Part shown: positions 46,298 to 58,700 of the stretch, one piece after another
How the letters are laid out: every line of letters begins with the position of its first letter
Position numbering within the stretch: position 1 is the first letter of the stretch
NCBI RefSeq assembly: GCF_000143415.4
Contig: NW_003314295.1
Coordinates: forward strand, 1,057,038 to 1,121,037
Length of the DNA: 64,000 bases
Origin: Selaginella moellendorffii
Lineage: Eukaryota; Streptophyta; Lycopodiopsida; Selaginellales; Selaginellaceae
Reading direction: 5' to 3'
The notes under the pieces: generated by a model
Database searches by the model: none
What the model was told of the DNA's origin: nothing
The model's input: only the letters and a program-made list of their open reading frames with translations
Program-made: the position numbers and the translations under genes

Positions 46298-49200
46298 TAC
46301 TTTTCTCAACAACGGACAATCAGGACCCTTGGTTGCGAATGATTCTCGTCGAGAGCTAGAGTACAGCCCTTGGCCGCGTCAACTAGGATGAAAATCTCAT
46401 TCCAAAGGCTGCTTTGATAGGTTTAACTTCAGTCTGGTTTTCCAACTCCAGCAAAATTTTGAAAATTACGAAAGGGAAAGTTCCTTTTATAATGTTTGTT
46501 ACTTATATCTCATATCAAAATAATTTAAAACCACTCAAAACCACATATAATATTGCTCAAATCAACTAAAAACTAGCTCAAATAGGTTATTGACATGTCT
46601 GTAAATTATAACTATCTTCTCTTATCTGCTTCTCACATTAAATATCTCTAATATGGATATGTTTTTTTGGGTAACTTATAACTAATCTTCTCTTATCTGC
46701 TTCTTTTATTTGGTGCAATGTTAATTGATAATTGGCATGAGAAATGACTGTTTTGGTCTTGGCAAAGACATAAACACAAGTAGAAAGTATTGTAAAAATA
46801 AGCTCATGAAGCTAATAAAGTGGAAACCCCAAATGTCTCAAAGGATAAGGCTTTGAAGTTAACTTAGTTGGTTTATAAGAACTATTTGCCAAAGGAATCC
46901 TAATAGAAATTAAATTGGTATAGCTTAAGTTGGGAGGTATATAATTCGAGTGTGTGGACTCAAATAATAATGGAGGTATGGAAGCATTAATAATGAGTTG
47001 TAGAACTTGATGACTATGAGTCAACTAAGCAAAATATATAACATAATTAATTGGATTGGTAGAAGTTAAATTTCTTATTGGGATAAGAAGGTTAAATATA
47101 TCCCGTGGGAGGATAAATTATTTATGTTGCAATATAGTAAATCAATGTCATAAAGGGAAATGCTCATTGTTAAAGAAGGCTATTATTAGGACATTTAAAC
47201 ACCTTAAAACACTAAGAAGTGGTGTTTCATATCATGAGGGTATTAGATAAAACCAAGAGACTAAATCCTTAGTGAATAATGAATAAGAAGTGCTATCTAA
47301 TGTTCAAAGTTGCAAAAATGAGAAAAATCAATTTATCTGAATTAAATAAAGCCAAAAGGGATTTTGGCAAGGTTAATGACAAACATAAGTAGCAATGTTA
47401 ATCTTGGCATGTGGGATTATAAGGTGAGCATATCCAAATTGAGGAACCACTTCTTAAGCTATTAGGTAAGTTCATCTCTAAAAATATTTACTAAGACATA
47501 GTAGAAAATGCAAATTTGTCCTTCTAACCTAGAGGAGAATAACCAAAAGAAATGTATAAGGTCAAAAGCAAATAGTAAAAGGATAGAACTGAATTATAAT
47601 AATCAAAAAGCATAACCGAGAATAGTTATACAAGTTGGGAGTAGAGAATCAAGTGGGTGCTCAAAGGTGTTGCTATTTGCAATCATGATGCCATGGAGAG
47701 TATAGAGTATGGAATTATCCATGTTAGACTATATGACAATTAAAAAACTTGTGAAAAAAGAGGCCTTAGTAAGCTAAAAGAATAGTCCTTCTAATGTTCT
47801 TAAAGACAATTCTAGGTAAGTTAATATTTAGAAAAACAAGTGTAAATGGTTCATAAAATTGCGTAAGATTAAAATGGCACAACAAAAGTATGGCTCGAGG
47901 AATAAGCACAAAACAAGGTACATGAGTCTTTAGATAATGGACACAAGAAAACTAATACATGACATGTGGAAGTATTAAGATGGAGTCCAAGATGGAGTCT
48001 AAAGTCGAGTCCAAGGTGGACCTAAGATAGAGTCTAAGGTTGAGGCTGAGAAAGAAATTGAGGCTAAAATTGAGACCAAGATTGAATTTTAAGTGCAAGT
48101 TCAAGTCTGACTCTAAAAGCTTAAAGTGTTCATTTCCTAAACCCTATGGGGTTTGGTGAGCTCCAAAAAAGGGAGGACTTCAATAGAACCAATTTGGCTA
48201 GGAAAGGCTAGTGTGACTAAAGAAAATTATACCCATGTATTACGTGATGATATATCCATTGAAGAGTTTTAGTTTCGGAGATTGATGCTGAGAAGGTAGG
48301 TCTAACCAATATTCTTACTTAAAGATTGGTGCAAACATATTGTAAGACAACTTAGGAGTTGTTAGTTCAATGGAATGATTATTCCATGGACAAAATTACA
48401 TGGAAAACTAAAGATGATATTAAGAGAGTGTTTCTGAGTTTTGGTTATGATTAAGATGACATTCCTAAAGAAGGGGAGCATTGAGTTCTATAGCCATATT
48501 ATTATATAATTTAATTTATTTAATCTATTCTCATTCTTTTATTTTCATGATCATATTGTCATATGAGAAAGCCATATTTCTTTCTTCATGGCCATTTGTT
48601 ATAATGTTGGTGTTGCCATTTGCACATTTTTTCTTTATGACCATATTGCCTTAAATTCCCTTTATATAAAGCTCATTTAACTTTTTGAGGCTGCCATCTA
48701 TGGTTGGGTCATTGTAAGCAACCAAAGAGAATAACTTGAGAGACGATGCATAATGTTCAAATATAAAGGGAAAAGACTCATGAATAAAAGTGCACCTTTT
48801 TTTCCAATTGGTTAAAAGTTTTGGGATATTAAATGTTAAACATCTTTGGGTTTAAATAATACTAGTTTGGGTGACCTTTCGGGAAGTCCAAATTCAAAAA
48901 CTTATAGTCATGAAGGAGGGAGAATGATATAAACCATCAAAACATTCCAAAAATATTCCATGGTCTATAGAATTTAAAGTTATAACACTTTAAGGGTTAG
49001 GAAGTTGGCCTATGGTACACTTTTTGTTCATTTCACTTTCATACTTTCCCACCTATACTAAAAAATCAAGACATTAGTTTTATTGAAATGATCTCCAACA
49101 TGTTAAGTATTGGATATTCTCTTGCCTAAAAAAGCATTGCATTCAAGGATTTAGTATGTTAAATACAAGATAAAATAGTATGATGGATATATAGTCCAAA

Positions 49201-52200
49201 TAAAGGAATCTAGAAAGTCAAGGGGAAATACCACTAATTATGAACTGTATGATCCAAGTTGTTTAAACAATTTTCTAGAGGAGATTGTGCTATGGGTCTA
49301 GAGGTTGATATCTCTATGTTTTCTAAAGTCTCATGATCACTAAAAGTTGTGGCCACGATTGTTAAAACACTAGTAGTGTTGTCACTTATATCTAACACAT
49401 CATTACTCACTACTTTCACATTGTTCTTAGCTCTAAACTCAACTAAAATCTCATGCTCATGAGAGGGTCATGAACTCCCACGAAGCTAGGTCCTCAAATA
49501 AAGAGGTTGTCACTAATAGTGGCACTTGACAAAGATCACCATGTTTTGCTAGTATGTGCTATGAAATGTAATAAGGAAAGGAGTTGTATATAATTGGCAT
49601 ATGGTTGGATAAGAGCCTCCTAAATGCCTTTTGAACTACTAGAAGTGCCCATAATAAAAAAATTTAGTCAAGTTTTTTCAACCATGACAAATTTTTAAAA
49701 TCATAGTTGAATCTTGTATTAAAGCAAGTTTTAATTGTGATGGGGATTGTATAGCACTAGAGCAAATGGTTGTGTATGGTTTAATAGTAGCATTAGATGT
49801 AGAAAAAGTGTGGATGTTAAATACCTCTATTTCCAACAGTGATGGATCATCAAAGAGTTTATAGAAGATAACAATCAACTTAGTTAAGAAAGCAATGTGA
49901 TTAAAAGCAAGAGTAGAATCAAGTTGTGAAGTAAGAGTAAAAATCTTCTCCATCAAAGAATGGTTATGATCATTGTAATGTTTGTTAATGTAATTTCCTT
50001 AAGTGAAAGTGAGCCAACTTGTTAAAAATCCACCACCATGAAATTCACTAATGATGAGGTATTATGAATTAAAATTGGCACTTGGTAGTATATACTTATG
50101 GGGATGATTGTATGGTTTGCAAATATTTTAAGAATAACAACCATATTGTTTTGGATTTGGAACCCAACAAACTTTGCTAATGTTAAAAAGATGATATTAC
50201 TTTTAAATCCCGAAAGTGCTTTCGTTATGATAATATCTCATAAAATGACTAATGCTATGAAAACTTATGGAAGCATGAAGAAGAAGTTATCTTGAGTTTG
50301 CAAGAGTTTCTTAATTGTTGTCCAAATCTCAAGATTGATTTCAAAAGTTGGGCAAGTGAAATAATGATTAAGCTATGCAATAGTTTTTGTATAACATTTG
50401 TTAAAAGAGTTGAAGATGTGGGAAGAGTCATGGGAGATGTCTTAACCAAGCCTGAACAAAATGTTATATTGAGTTGAGAAGGTCTAACATTAACAAATGC
50501 TAACTTAAAAAAAGTAAATTGTATACCATGACTAGACGTAGGATTTATTGAAAATTTGAGTTTTATTCTTTATTGATATTTAGGGCTATTAGTTGGCATG
50601 CCAAAGTGTGGATTTATTAGCAAAAAACATTTAAACATGTTAGCTCTTGGGAGATTAAAGTTTAGGTGGAGGTAATAACATTGTTTTGTCTGTGTGTTTG
50701 CCTCGCAATGGGTATATTATCATTGATGTCTTTTTGATATTGCTTCTATTTACTAAAGTTTTATTGCCTTAAGCTTTTCAAGAATAATAATTTACTGTCA
50801 TTACTATTGTAAAAGAGTTTGTTATTGATGCTCAAGGAGGTATTTATACTAGCAAAATTCTATGATAATAAATTCCAATCTTGGTTCTATGATTTTGGGA
50901 ACAGGTTGGCAAAAAACTACATTAATTAAATGCTTCAAAAGGTGGTTGAATAGAGAGTGGACAATATTAAAAACACCTAAAGTGAAACAAAACTTTTAAC
51001 CTCTTTTGTGTGTTTGAAAACTTGACAACACTTAGTGTGTTTGCACTAAAAAAGTTTATGCTAGATGAATGGTTTTAATCCTTAAGCAAATGCAACAACA
51101 ATGGTCTACTATGAGATCTAATATTTAGGTGAGGCACAACTTTCAATGTTGTTTAAATTGCTAAATATATTTAATGGTGAATTCATATGGTGCTTGCCAA
51201 AAAGAAAAGTTTGGTTCAATCTACATTCAAGATTGACTCTACCCAAACCTAAGCATGTCCATACATTAATGGAAGGAAGTAATTGTGCTTCCCCGCATTT
51301 GTTATGATTCTATTTAAATCACAAAAAGACTTTAAATTTCACTATGTAATATAGTGATAATAAAGCCCTAAATACAAATCCACATTGTATTTAAAGTCAT
51401 CCAAAGGATCAATTTGTCTCCACTTTTAAGGCAAGAGCTTGATTTCCACTAATTCATCTCAAATGAGAAATATTCACTAAATCTAATAAATATTTTATTT
51501 AGGTTGTCAATAGAAATGGCTAATTCAGTCCATATACTATAATAATCACTTGTATAAAATACTCAAGTCACTGTAAATGCCTAATATCACAAAGTGGTGC
51601 ACTCAATCTAGCAAATCAAATATTCCCAAATGCCTTAACCAAAACCCACAACTAAAATAAATGGTTATGAATATCACAAATTCTAAAAACAAAGTTCCAA
51701 GAGGTGTGAAAATATTAATATATTTCTAAAAAAAACAAGTGTTACACCGTTTTGTTAAAAACTCTTGCTGTGATGAATAGAATCACTTAGAAAGTAGCTC
51801 AATATTAGCATAAAAAGTCAAGTCATCCTTCTCACTTGAAAGAAACAAGAAAAAATAGTAAGGAGAAAAACTTTCAATAACAATAATTATGTTCAAATAA
51901 AGATGAAAGCTAACAAAATCTCATGGAATTAGGTATTAAACTGGATGATTCAATATAGAAATAAAAGATCATAAAAGGATCTACAATCTTAATATAAGAT
52001 ACCACAAAAAATATAGAAACTTTAAGCACTAAAGAGGAATAAAAGGCCCTAAACCCTAAATGATCGAGATTTAAATTTGGATTAAAACTTCACAATAATA
52101 GCAAATGAAAGATCAAGATTGATCACATACAATATAACAAATGGCAATGAAAATAGACTTTACACATTTGAGAAATTTGCATTTAGAGATTTCTATAACT

Positions 52201-53258
52201 AGAGATGAAAGAAATTAAAGTGTGATTAGCAAGAAATGATGAAAATGCACAAATTCAAATGATGAGTAGTTTTATCTTAGTATTAAGACCTTTTAGAAGC
52301 AAAATCCTGCAAGAATGGACAAAATAGAGAAAATTCTCACCACACAAAGCCTCTATATTGAATTATACATACATGCTAGAAGAAAAATATGGGCATATCA
52401 TAATTCCCAATGAATTAACATCTAAATAACACTTAACAAGATTTAAGATCCTATCAAATGAATTGATACAATCTCTCCCCAAAAATTGAGCTTAAAATAA
52501 ATAAAAAAGGAATAAAAACCAAAAGGAAAATGCAAAACTTCTTTATTCCTTCACGAAAATGCAAATGTTTATACTCGTTAGAAAAAGAAGCTTAATACAA
52601 AGAAAGAACACTTCAAATAAATCAAATATAAGGGAGAAAATCCAACTAATAACTCATATTACATACCATATTTTCAAGAACATTTTGAGAAGATAGATAT
52701 ATGATGTAAAAAATTCTTGTTACTTTTTATTTATCCTGCTAGGATCATTGCTCCAAACCTTATAAATCTTCTCTATTTATCAAAAAATGCTCCATAAAGA
52801 AAGAAGACAATTATCATACTAAATTTGTCAAGTTGAGTTGTAACATCTTAATTTTCTTCTTCCTTGTGATTCTGCTCACATATTAAAATTTCTCTCTATA
52901 ATTCTAGCTCAACTTTATTAAATTTCACAATTTTAATGAACCTTTAATATTTCACCTTTGCATGGATTTTATATAACTATTTGAAATTGTACTATGTGTG
53001 TGTGTGTGTGTGTGTGTGAATTTTAGGGCATAATTGATCTATCAAATTAGTAGGGTTGGGACAAGCAAGTCCAACACCCACCAAAATAAGATGCAAATCA
53101 AGTGTAATTTCAAATTTGTAACTATGGCCTTATAGAAAATTAAACAATTTGAAAAGTGTTATGACCTTCTTCTTAAGCAATTATCACTTATAAAAGTAGT
53201 GAGTTCTTCAATTTAAAATTTTATTTTTATTTGATTCTTTCATATGTTAATTCATATA
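46298..53258. repeat. AT-rich, CpG-depleted gene desert of decayed repeats
   Basis: No gene with recognisable domains is present in any frame. 47977-48105 has a 12-nt periodicity (GAGTCCAAGATG-like units) resembling the GAGTCCGAGATC units in the chromovirus LTR with CpG changed to CpA/TpG. 48710-48915 matches 61125-61325 as a diverged repeat (shared TTGTAAGCAAC, GGGATATT, CTTTGGGTTTA, GATGACCTT-like blocks). This looks like layers of old LTR elements worn down by C-to-T change. Confidence 0.55.
52995..53018. repeat. (TG)12 microsatellite
   Basis: Twelve perfect TG dinucleotides in AT-rich DNA, about 245 bp from the chromovirus insertion site. Confidence 0.95.
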
Positions 53259-53263
53259 TAAGT
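53259..53263. repeat. Left target-site duplication TAAGT
   Basis: TAAGT directly precedes the left LTR (TGTAAGCC...) and is repeated exactly at 60796-60800 after the right LTR. Five bp is the usual Ty3/gypsy duplication size. Confidence 0.95.
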
Positions 53264-54411
53264 TGTAAGCCACAATTTTTTCCTTTCCAATTTGCCAGCT
53301 TACCTCGTCTATCCGTCCAACGCTGCCTTGGCTTTTGCTAAGTTCCCTCGCCAAGGTTCTCGCCTATGGTACCAGCTCCTACTTGGTTTCAGCTACTCAC
53401 TGCACGAGCAACGGAGTGTTAGCCATCCTTCCACGGATTCCCAAATCACTCCCAATCCCCCTCCCCGGGTTAGACTGGACTTAAGGTTCGGCTACACTCC
53501 CCGCAAGCACAAGCAGCCAAGCACACCAAGCTTCCAGATTCCTAACATCCCTTGGTACCACAAGACTTGATCATGGGACCCTCTAAATCCCAAGTCTTGA
53601 GTGCAACACTTGCTTCGGGATGTCGGGGCGAAACACCGTGGCCTAGCGGCCCGGTATGGGTACCTCTCGCCCCCCACTTCCATCCCGAAGGAAGGCCCAA
53701 GCCCCTAGGGAGGGCGAGGACCAATGAGCCGCATGGTACTCAAGTGGGGCACCACTCCACATGAGCCGGGAGCACCACAATCGGTTTCCCTTTCGGGAGT
53801 GGGGGCTGCTCTTGAGCACTTCCTTGGATGGCCCCTCCGGCACCAGCCAAGTCCATGCTCACTCCCACCCAAGGCCCCTCGGTCCCAGTCTCAACCTCAA
53901 GTCGGTTTGGAAGCCCAACTGGAGAGTCCCTTCAAAACTGGTTCCTGGACCTCACTATCCCTATTATACTTTTGGAACCCTCTGCAGCCCCCCCCCCCTG
54001 GGAGACGCACGCTTTGGGCTTTCACCCCTTGACCTGTATTAGTATTTGGACTTAGTCTCTGGCTCGATCTCGGACCCGATTTCGGATCCGACTTCGGATT
54101 CGGTTTCGGACTCGATCTCGGACTCGATCTCGGACCCGATCTCGGACCCGACTTCGGACTCGACCTCGGACTCGGTCTCGGACCCGATTTCGGATCTCGG
54201 ACTCCGTCTCGAACTCGGTCTCGAACTCGGACTCGAACTCGGTCCCCGAGTCGGTCTCGGACTCGATTCCGGACTCGATCTTGAACTCGGTCCTAGAGTC
54301 GGTCTTGGACTCGATCTTCGACTTGGTCTCATCCGATGAACTCTTTGTCATTTTGGTCATGCTTTCGGGGTTCCTTTAGCCTACGACACCTCGGCGAGTT
54401 GGTTCCTTACA
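53264..54411 (-). repeat. 3' LTR of the chromovirus (1148 bp)
   Basis: Starts TGTAAGCCACAA and ends CCTTACA on the plus strand. Contains a block of degenerate 12-bp repeats (CTCGGACTCGAT-like) at about 54056-54330 that differs from the other LTR at only a few transitions. A poly-C run near 53990-53999 is two bases shorter than in the 5' LTR. Confidence 0.95.
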
Positions 54412-54813
54412 ACTCCACCACCCATAGAAGAAGTTCGATGCCCACATCGAACGTCTCGTTTTATCCTACGACTTGTTGACCATGTCTCCGGGGGCATCCC
54501 CCCACTTAGCGGTGTGCCTAAGTTAGCCTCCCCGGCCAAGAGCCCATGACAACGGAATATAGGTGTCCCTATACTCCTCACCTCACCACGCCCTAGTATA
54601 GGGTCGGGACTTGAACCCAGCCTTGCTTTACTAGGGGGTTGGGACTCGAACCCAACCTCCGTAGAATACGTCTACGGATTCGACATCCCCGCAGGGAGTC
54701 GAGCGTAGCTCCCTACGCCTGGTCGACCTAGCTAACCCATGCTAATTAGCTTACCTTCGGCGCGCCTTCGGGTCCCAACATATGCCATTGCTCAACTTCT
54801 CAAATTGATACTT
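54412..54813 (-). other. 3' untranslated part of the chromovirus with Pol III B-box-like motifs
   Basis: Lies between the chromodomain stop and the 3' LTR. On the minus strand it carries GGTTCAAGTCC (54607-54617) and GGTTCGAGTCC (54642-54652), both matching the TFIIIC B-box consensus GGTTCRANTCC. The G-rich TGGGTGGTGGAGT next to the 3' LTR (about 54412-54424) is the likely polypurine tract. Confidence 0.6.
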
Positions 54814-55195
54814 TTAATTGAACTTTGCATAAGTACATAGAGTTCTTCCATGCAGAAATTCCTCCACTAGATCTCGCGCGTTCGCTAGGTTCTCCTTCGG
54901 TTCCCATGTTGCTTCGCAGTGTGGAAATCCTTTCCACTTCACATGGAACTCTCTCACCTCGCGTCCTTGTCGCTTGCTCTTGCGCGCATTGAGGATGGCC
55001 TCGACTTCGTATTCCTCCTCCCCTTGGATAACCTCAGGTAAAAGTCTTACTTGGTCCTTGCGAAGCAGATCCTCAAAATACGGCTTGAGTAAGTTCACGT
55101 GGAACACGGGATGCATCTTCCCCATCTCTCGAGGAAGTCGGAGACGGTAAGCCACTTTACCGATTCGAGCCTCGATCTCGTAAGGCCCCGCGAAC

Positions 55196-55247
55196 CTGCT
55201 TAAGGAACTCAAGATCAATTCATTTACAGGAATACATGCATTTTTAC
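55196..55247 (-). other. 52-bp GT-AG intron-like insertion before the chromodomain
   Basis: Coding-strand ends are GTAAAA...TTAAGCAG with AAAG before and GTTCG after. It contains stops, and its removal restores the frame exactly between the integrase tail and the region leading to the chromodomain. Confidence 0.75.
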
Positions 55248-55665
55248 CTTTGGGTCAACTTCCGGCTGATCCCACTTGGTAGCCTGAGGTTCTTGGTGTT
55301 CAGCCACACCTTCTCCCCAGCTTGGAACTCCACATCTCGACGCTTTTGGTTCGCATACTTAGTTTGCCTTTGTTGAGCCCGTTCCAAGGAATCCCTCACT
55401 AGATTCCAAATGTTGAGTCTTTCCGCCGTGAATGCCTCCACTGCGGGTAACTCTCCATGATACTCGGCCACGCCGAGTTCGACAGGACCTTCAATAGCTC
55501 GCCCATTGATGACTTCCCATGGACTCACCCCGATGCTCGAATGTGGTGAGTTGTTATAACACATTTCCGCAAGTCCTAAATGACTTACCCAGTCGGTCTG
55601 GTCTCCCGAGACATAGCATCGCAAATAATCCTCCAGCTGCCTATTCACCCTTTCCGTTTGTCCGT

Positions 55666-55712
55666 CTGTCAAGAAGTGTTAGTGCCATCAATCTTGACTC
55701 AATACCCATTAC
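55666..55712 (-). other. 47-bp GT-AG intron-like insertion in the integrase domain
   Basis: Coding-strand ends are GTAATG...TTGACAG with a branch-site-like CACTAACAC near the end. GACAG is repeated at the 5' junction and at the 3' end of the insertion. It splits a highly conserved integrase stretch, and removal restores the frame. Confidence 0.75.
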
Positions 55713-58700
55713 CTGTCTGTGGGTGATAGGCCGTGCTGAATTTCAACTTGGTGCGATACTGTTCTAGGAGTGTCCTCCAGAACCTACTGGTGAAGATCTT
55801 ATCTCGATCTGAGATAATCTCTTCCGGCCTTCCCCGCACTCGAACCACTTGTTTGAAGAACAGCTTCGCCACACCTTCCGCATCCACATCCGTTGTGGTG
55901 GGTATGAAATGTGCCATCTTTGAAAATCGGTCCACCACCACGAATATCGCATTGAACCCCTCGCTTGGGGGTAGTCCCGTGATGAAGTCCATCGTGAGAC
56001 ATTTCCACGGACGATCTGGAATGGGGATGCTTTGCAACAAGCCCCCACTAGCCTTCGTCACGGCTTTGACCTGCTGACATGTTGGACATGTCTTTACATA
56101 GTCTTGGACGTCCTTAGCCATATCTAGCCAGTGATACTTCCTTTTGAGTAAGCCCATCGTCTTGGGCACTCCGCCGTGTCCCGCGAGAGGTCCGTCATGA
56201 CACTCTTCCAAGGCTACTTTCCTTAGTTCCCCTTCTGGAACATACACCCTCGTTTGCTTGTAATATATGAGTCCGTTGCGTTCCGCATAGCCCGTTTTCT
56301 CTTCCGTTAGCAGCTCACCTCTCTGGTGAGCTTCCCGCGCCTCCAGATTCCTCAGCAACACTTCTTGTGCTAGACCATCACTCTCGTATGCGGTCCGCAC
56401 ATCGTCCCAAAAGGTTGCTGTCGCGCTAGATATCGCCAACTTCAAGCTCGCTTTTCGACTTAGCGCATCTGCCACGATGTTGCTCTTCCTAGGCTTGTAC
56501 AGGATCTCGCAATCAAACTCGGCCAAAGCATTGGCCCACCGACCTTGTTTTCCCCTTAGGTTGGGCTGTGACAAGAAGTGTTTTGTTGCCACATTGTCCG
56601 TGTAAACCTTGAAGTGTCTCCCAAGGTAGTGTCGCCACTCCTTGAGCGCCTTGACCACCGCAAACAATTCCTTCTCGTGGGCAGGCCACTTCCGTTGAGC
56701 CTTGTCCAGCTTCTTCGAGAAGAACGCTATTGGATGGTTGTCTTGCTTCAAAACTGCGCCCAACGCAAAGTCCGAAGCATCCGTGTCTACCTCAAAGTCC
56801 TTACCAAAGTCTGGTAATGCCAACACCGGAGCCTTCCTCAACTTCCCTTTGAGGTGGACGAATGCCGCCTCGCATTCCGCTGTCCATACCATCTTTCCTT
56901 TTCCTGTTTGGTCCGTTAAGGGCAGGGCTACTCTCGAATAGTGTCTGATAAACTTTCGATAGTAGTTGCATAGCCCCAGGAACGCCCTCAACTCATGTAC
57001 ATTCGATGGTCGTTCCCATTCCTAGATCGCTTGGACCTTCTCCGGGTCCACCTTGAGCCCGTCCTGGCCCACCACATGCCCGAGAAACTTTACCTCTTGT
57101 TGAGCAAAGTCACATTTGCTCTCTTTAGCATACAGTTTGTGTTCCCTTAGTTTCTCAAACACCTTCGCCAAGTGTTCGGCATGCTCCTCTAGCGTCTCGC
57201 TATAGATCAGGATGTCGTCAATATAGACGACCACAAAGCGATCCAGATAGGGTACAAAGATGTGGTTCATCAACGCCGAAAACGTTGCCGGCGCATTGCA
57301 TAGCCCAAAGGGCATCACCAAAAACTCAAAGCTCCCATACCTCGTTCGACAGGTTGTCTTCTCGACATCTTCCTCAGCTACCCTGATCTGGTAGTATCCT
57401 GACCTTAGGTCAATCCTCGAAAAGTATTTTGCCTTTCCCAACCTATCGAACAGGTCCTCGATCCTTGGCAAAGGGTACTTGTTCTTCTTGGTATACTTGT
57501 TGAGCAACCGGTAGTCTATGCACATGCGCATAGATCCATCTTTCTTTTTCACAAATAGCACCGGCGCCCCATACGGCGACTTGCTCAACCTAACATACCC
57601 TTTGTCCACCAACTCCTCTAGTTGGCTCTTGAGCTCCTTGAGTTCTTTTTCGTTCAATCGATAGGGTGGACGAACCACCGCCTCAGCACCCTCGACCAGC
57701 TCAATCTTATGTTCTATCGGTCGTGCGGGGGGCAACCCCGCCGGTAGCTCCTCCAGCATCGTATCCTGGAATTGGTCCAGCACCTGCTGGATCACTAAAG
57801 GTACTTCTTTTGTTCTTGTCTTTTTGTCACTCTTCACCGAGAGTAAGCACAAAAAGGCTGCCTTAGTTCCTTTAGTGAGTTGTCCTCTCGTGGACACCAG
57901 GTTTAAGCATGACTCTTTGGCCTTGCTTTGCCCTACCTTTAGATCCTGGGCCTCCACCCTAGATCTTCTTCCTTGGGCATTCGCCAATACCACAAGGTTC
58001 CTACCTTGTCCATGCAGGGCTACCACGAACCGATTAAACCAATCCATTCCGAAGATCACATCAAATCCCGCCATGTCCAAGACGGTGAAATCCATGTCCA
58101 CTTTCCATGTCCCCACTTCGACTCTCGCTTGTCGAAGTACCTCATCGGTGCTTTGGCTACCTTGAACAAACTCTATAGTCCTTGGTTCGCCTAGCCGCTG
58201 CACCGTTAGTCCGGCTTGCCGGACTATGTCTGCAGCCACAAAATTATCCGAAACACCCGTGTCAATAAGGATCTTAACAAAGCTACCTCCGAGCTTCCCT
58301 CGGAGGGCTAGTAGATGTCACGAACGACTCTCTACCAAAGTTGCTCGTGTAATGAGTAACTTTGAGTTAGGGACTGGATCACATACCTCAGTTTGGACTT
58401 CACCCGACTTGATGGCCATATTGGCTCTGGCCTTCTTCGGGTAGGGACATTCCTTCGAGAAGTGTCCCGCTTCGCCGCAGTTGTAGCATACGTTGTTTCC
58501 CACGCTGTTATACGACTTGACCTTCTTATCCGTGGGTTTGTCTTTTTTCGCTTGACTCCCCCACGTACTCGCTCGCTGGCCACCGGATTTGCCTTTCCGG
58601 AACCCCGAGGACTCATTCTTAGAGAAACTCTTTTTGAATTTCCCCTTGCTATACGTTCCCCTTGGTTTGGCCCCTTTGCTAAATGTGGATCCCGACCCTG

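Noticed and set aside
50041-50480. Possible gene in the AT-rich desert
   Set aside because: Short open frames on both strands with no recognisable domain; more likely decayed transposon sequence.
53640-54340. Proteins encoded by the LTR (Ser/Asp or Arg/Ser repeats)
   Set aside because: Open frames result from the 12-bp repeat and exist on both strands; no sign of a real protein.
54590-54720. Complete tRNA gene in the chromovirus 3' region
   Set aside because: Only B-box/T-arm similarity; I could not find an A-box or a matching acceptor stem.
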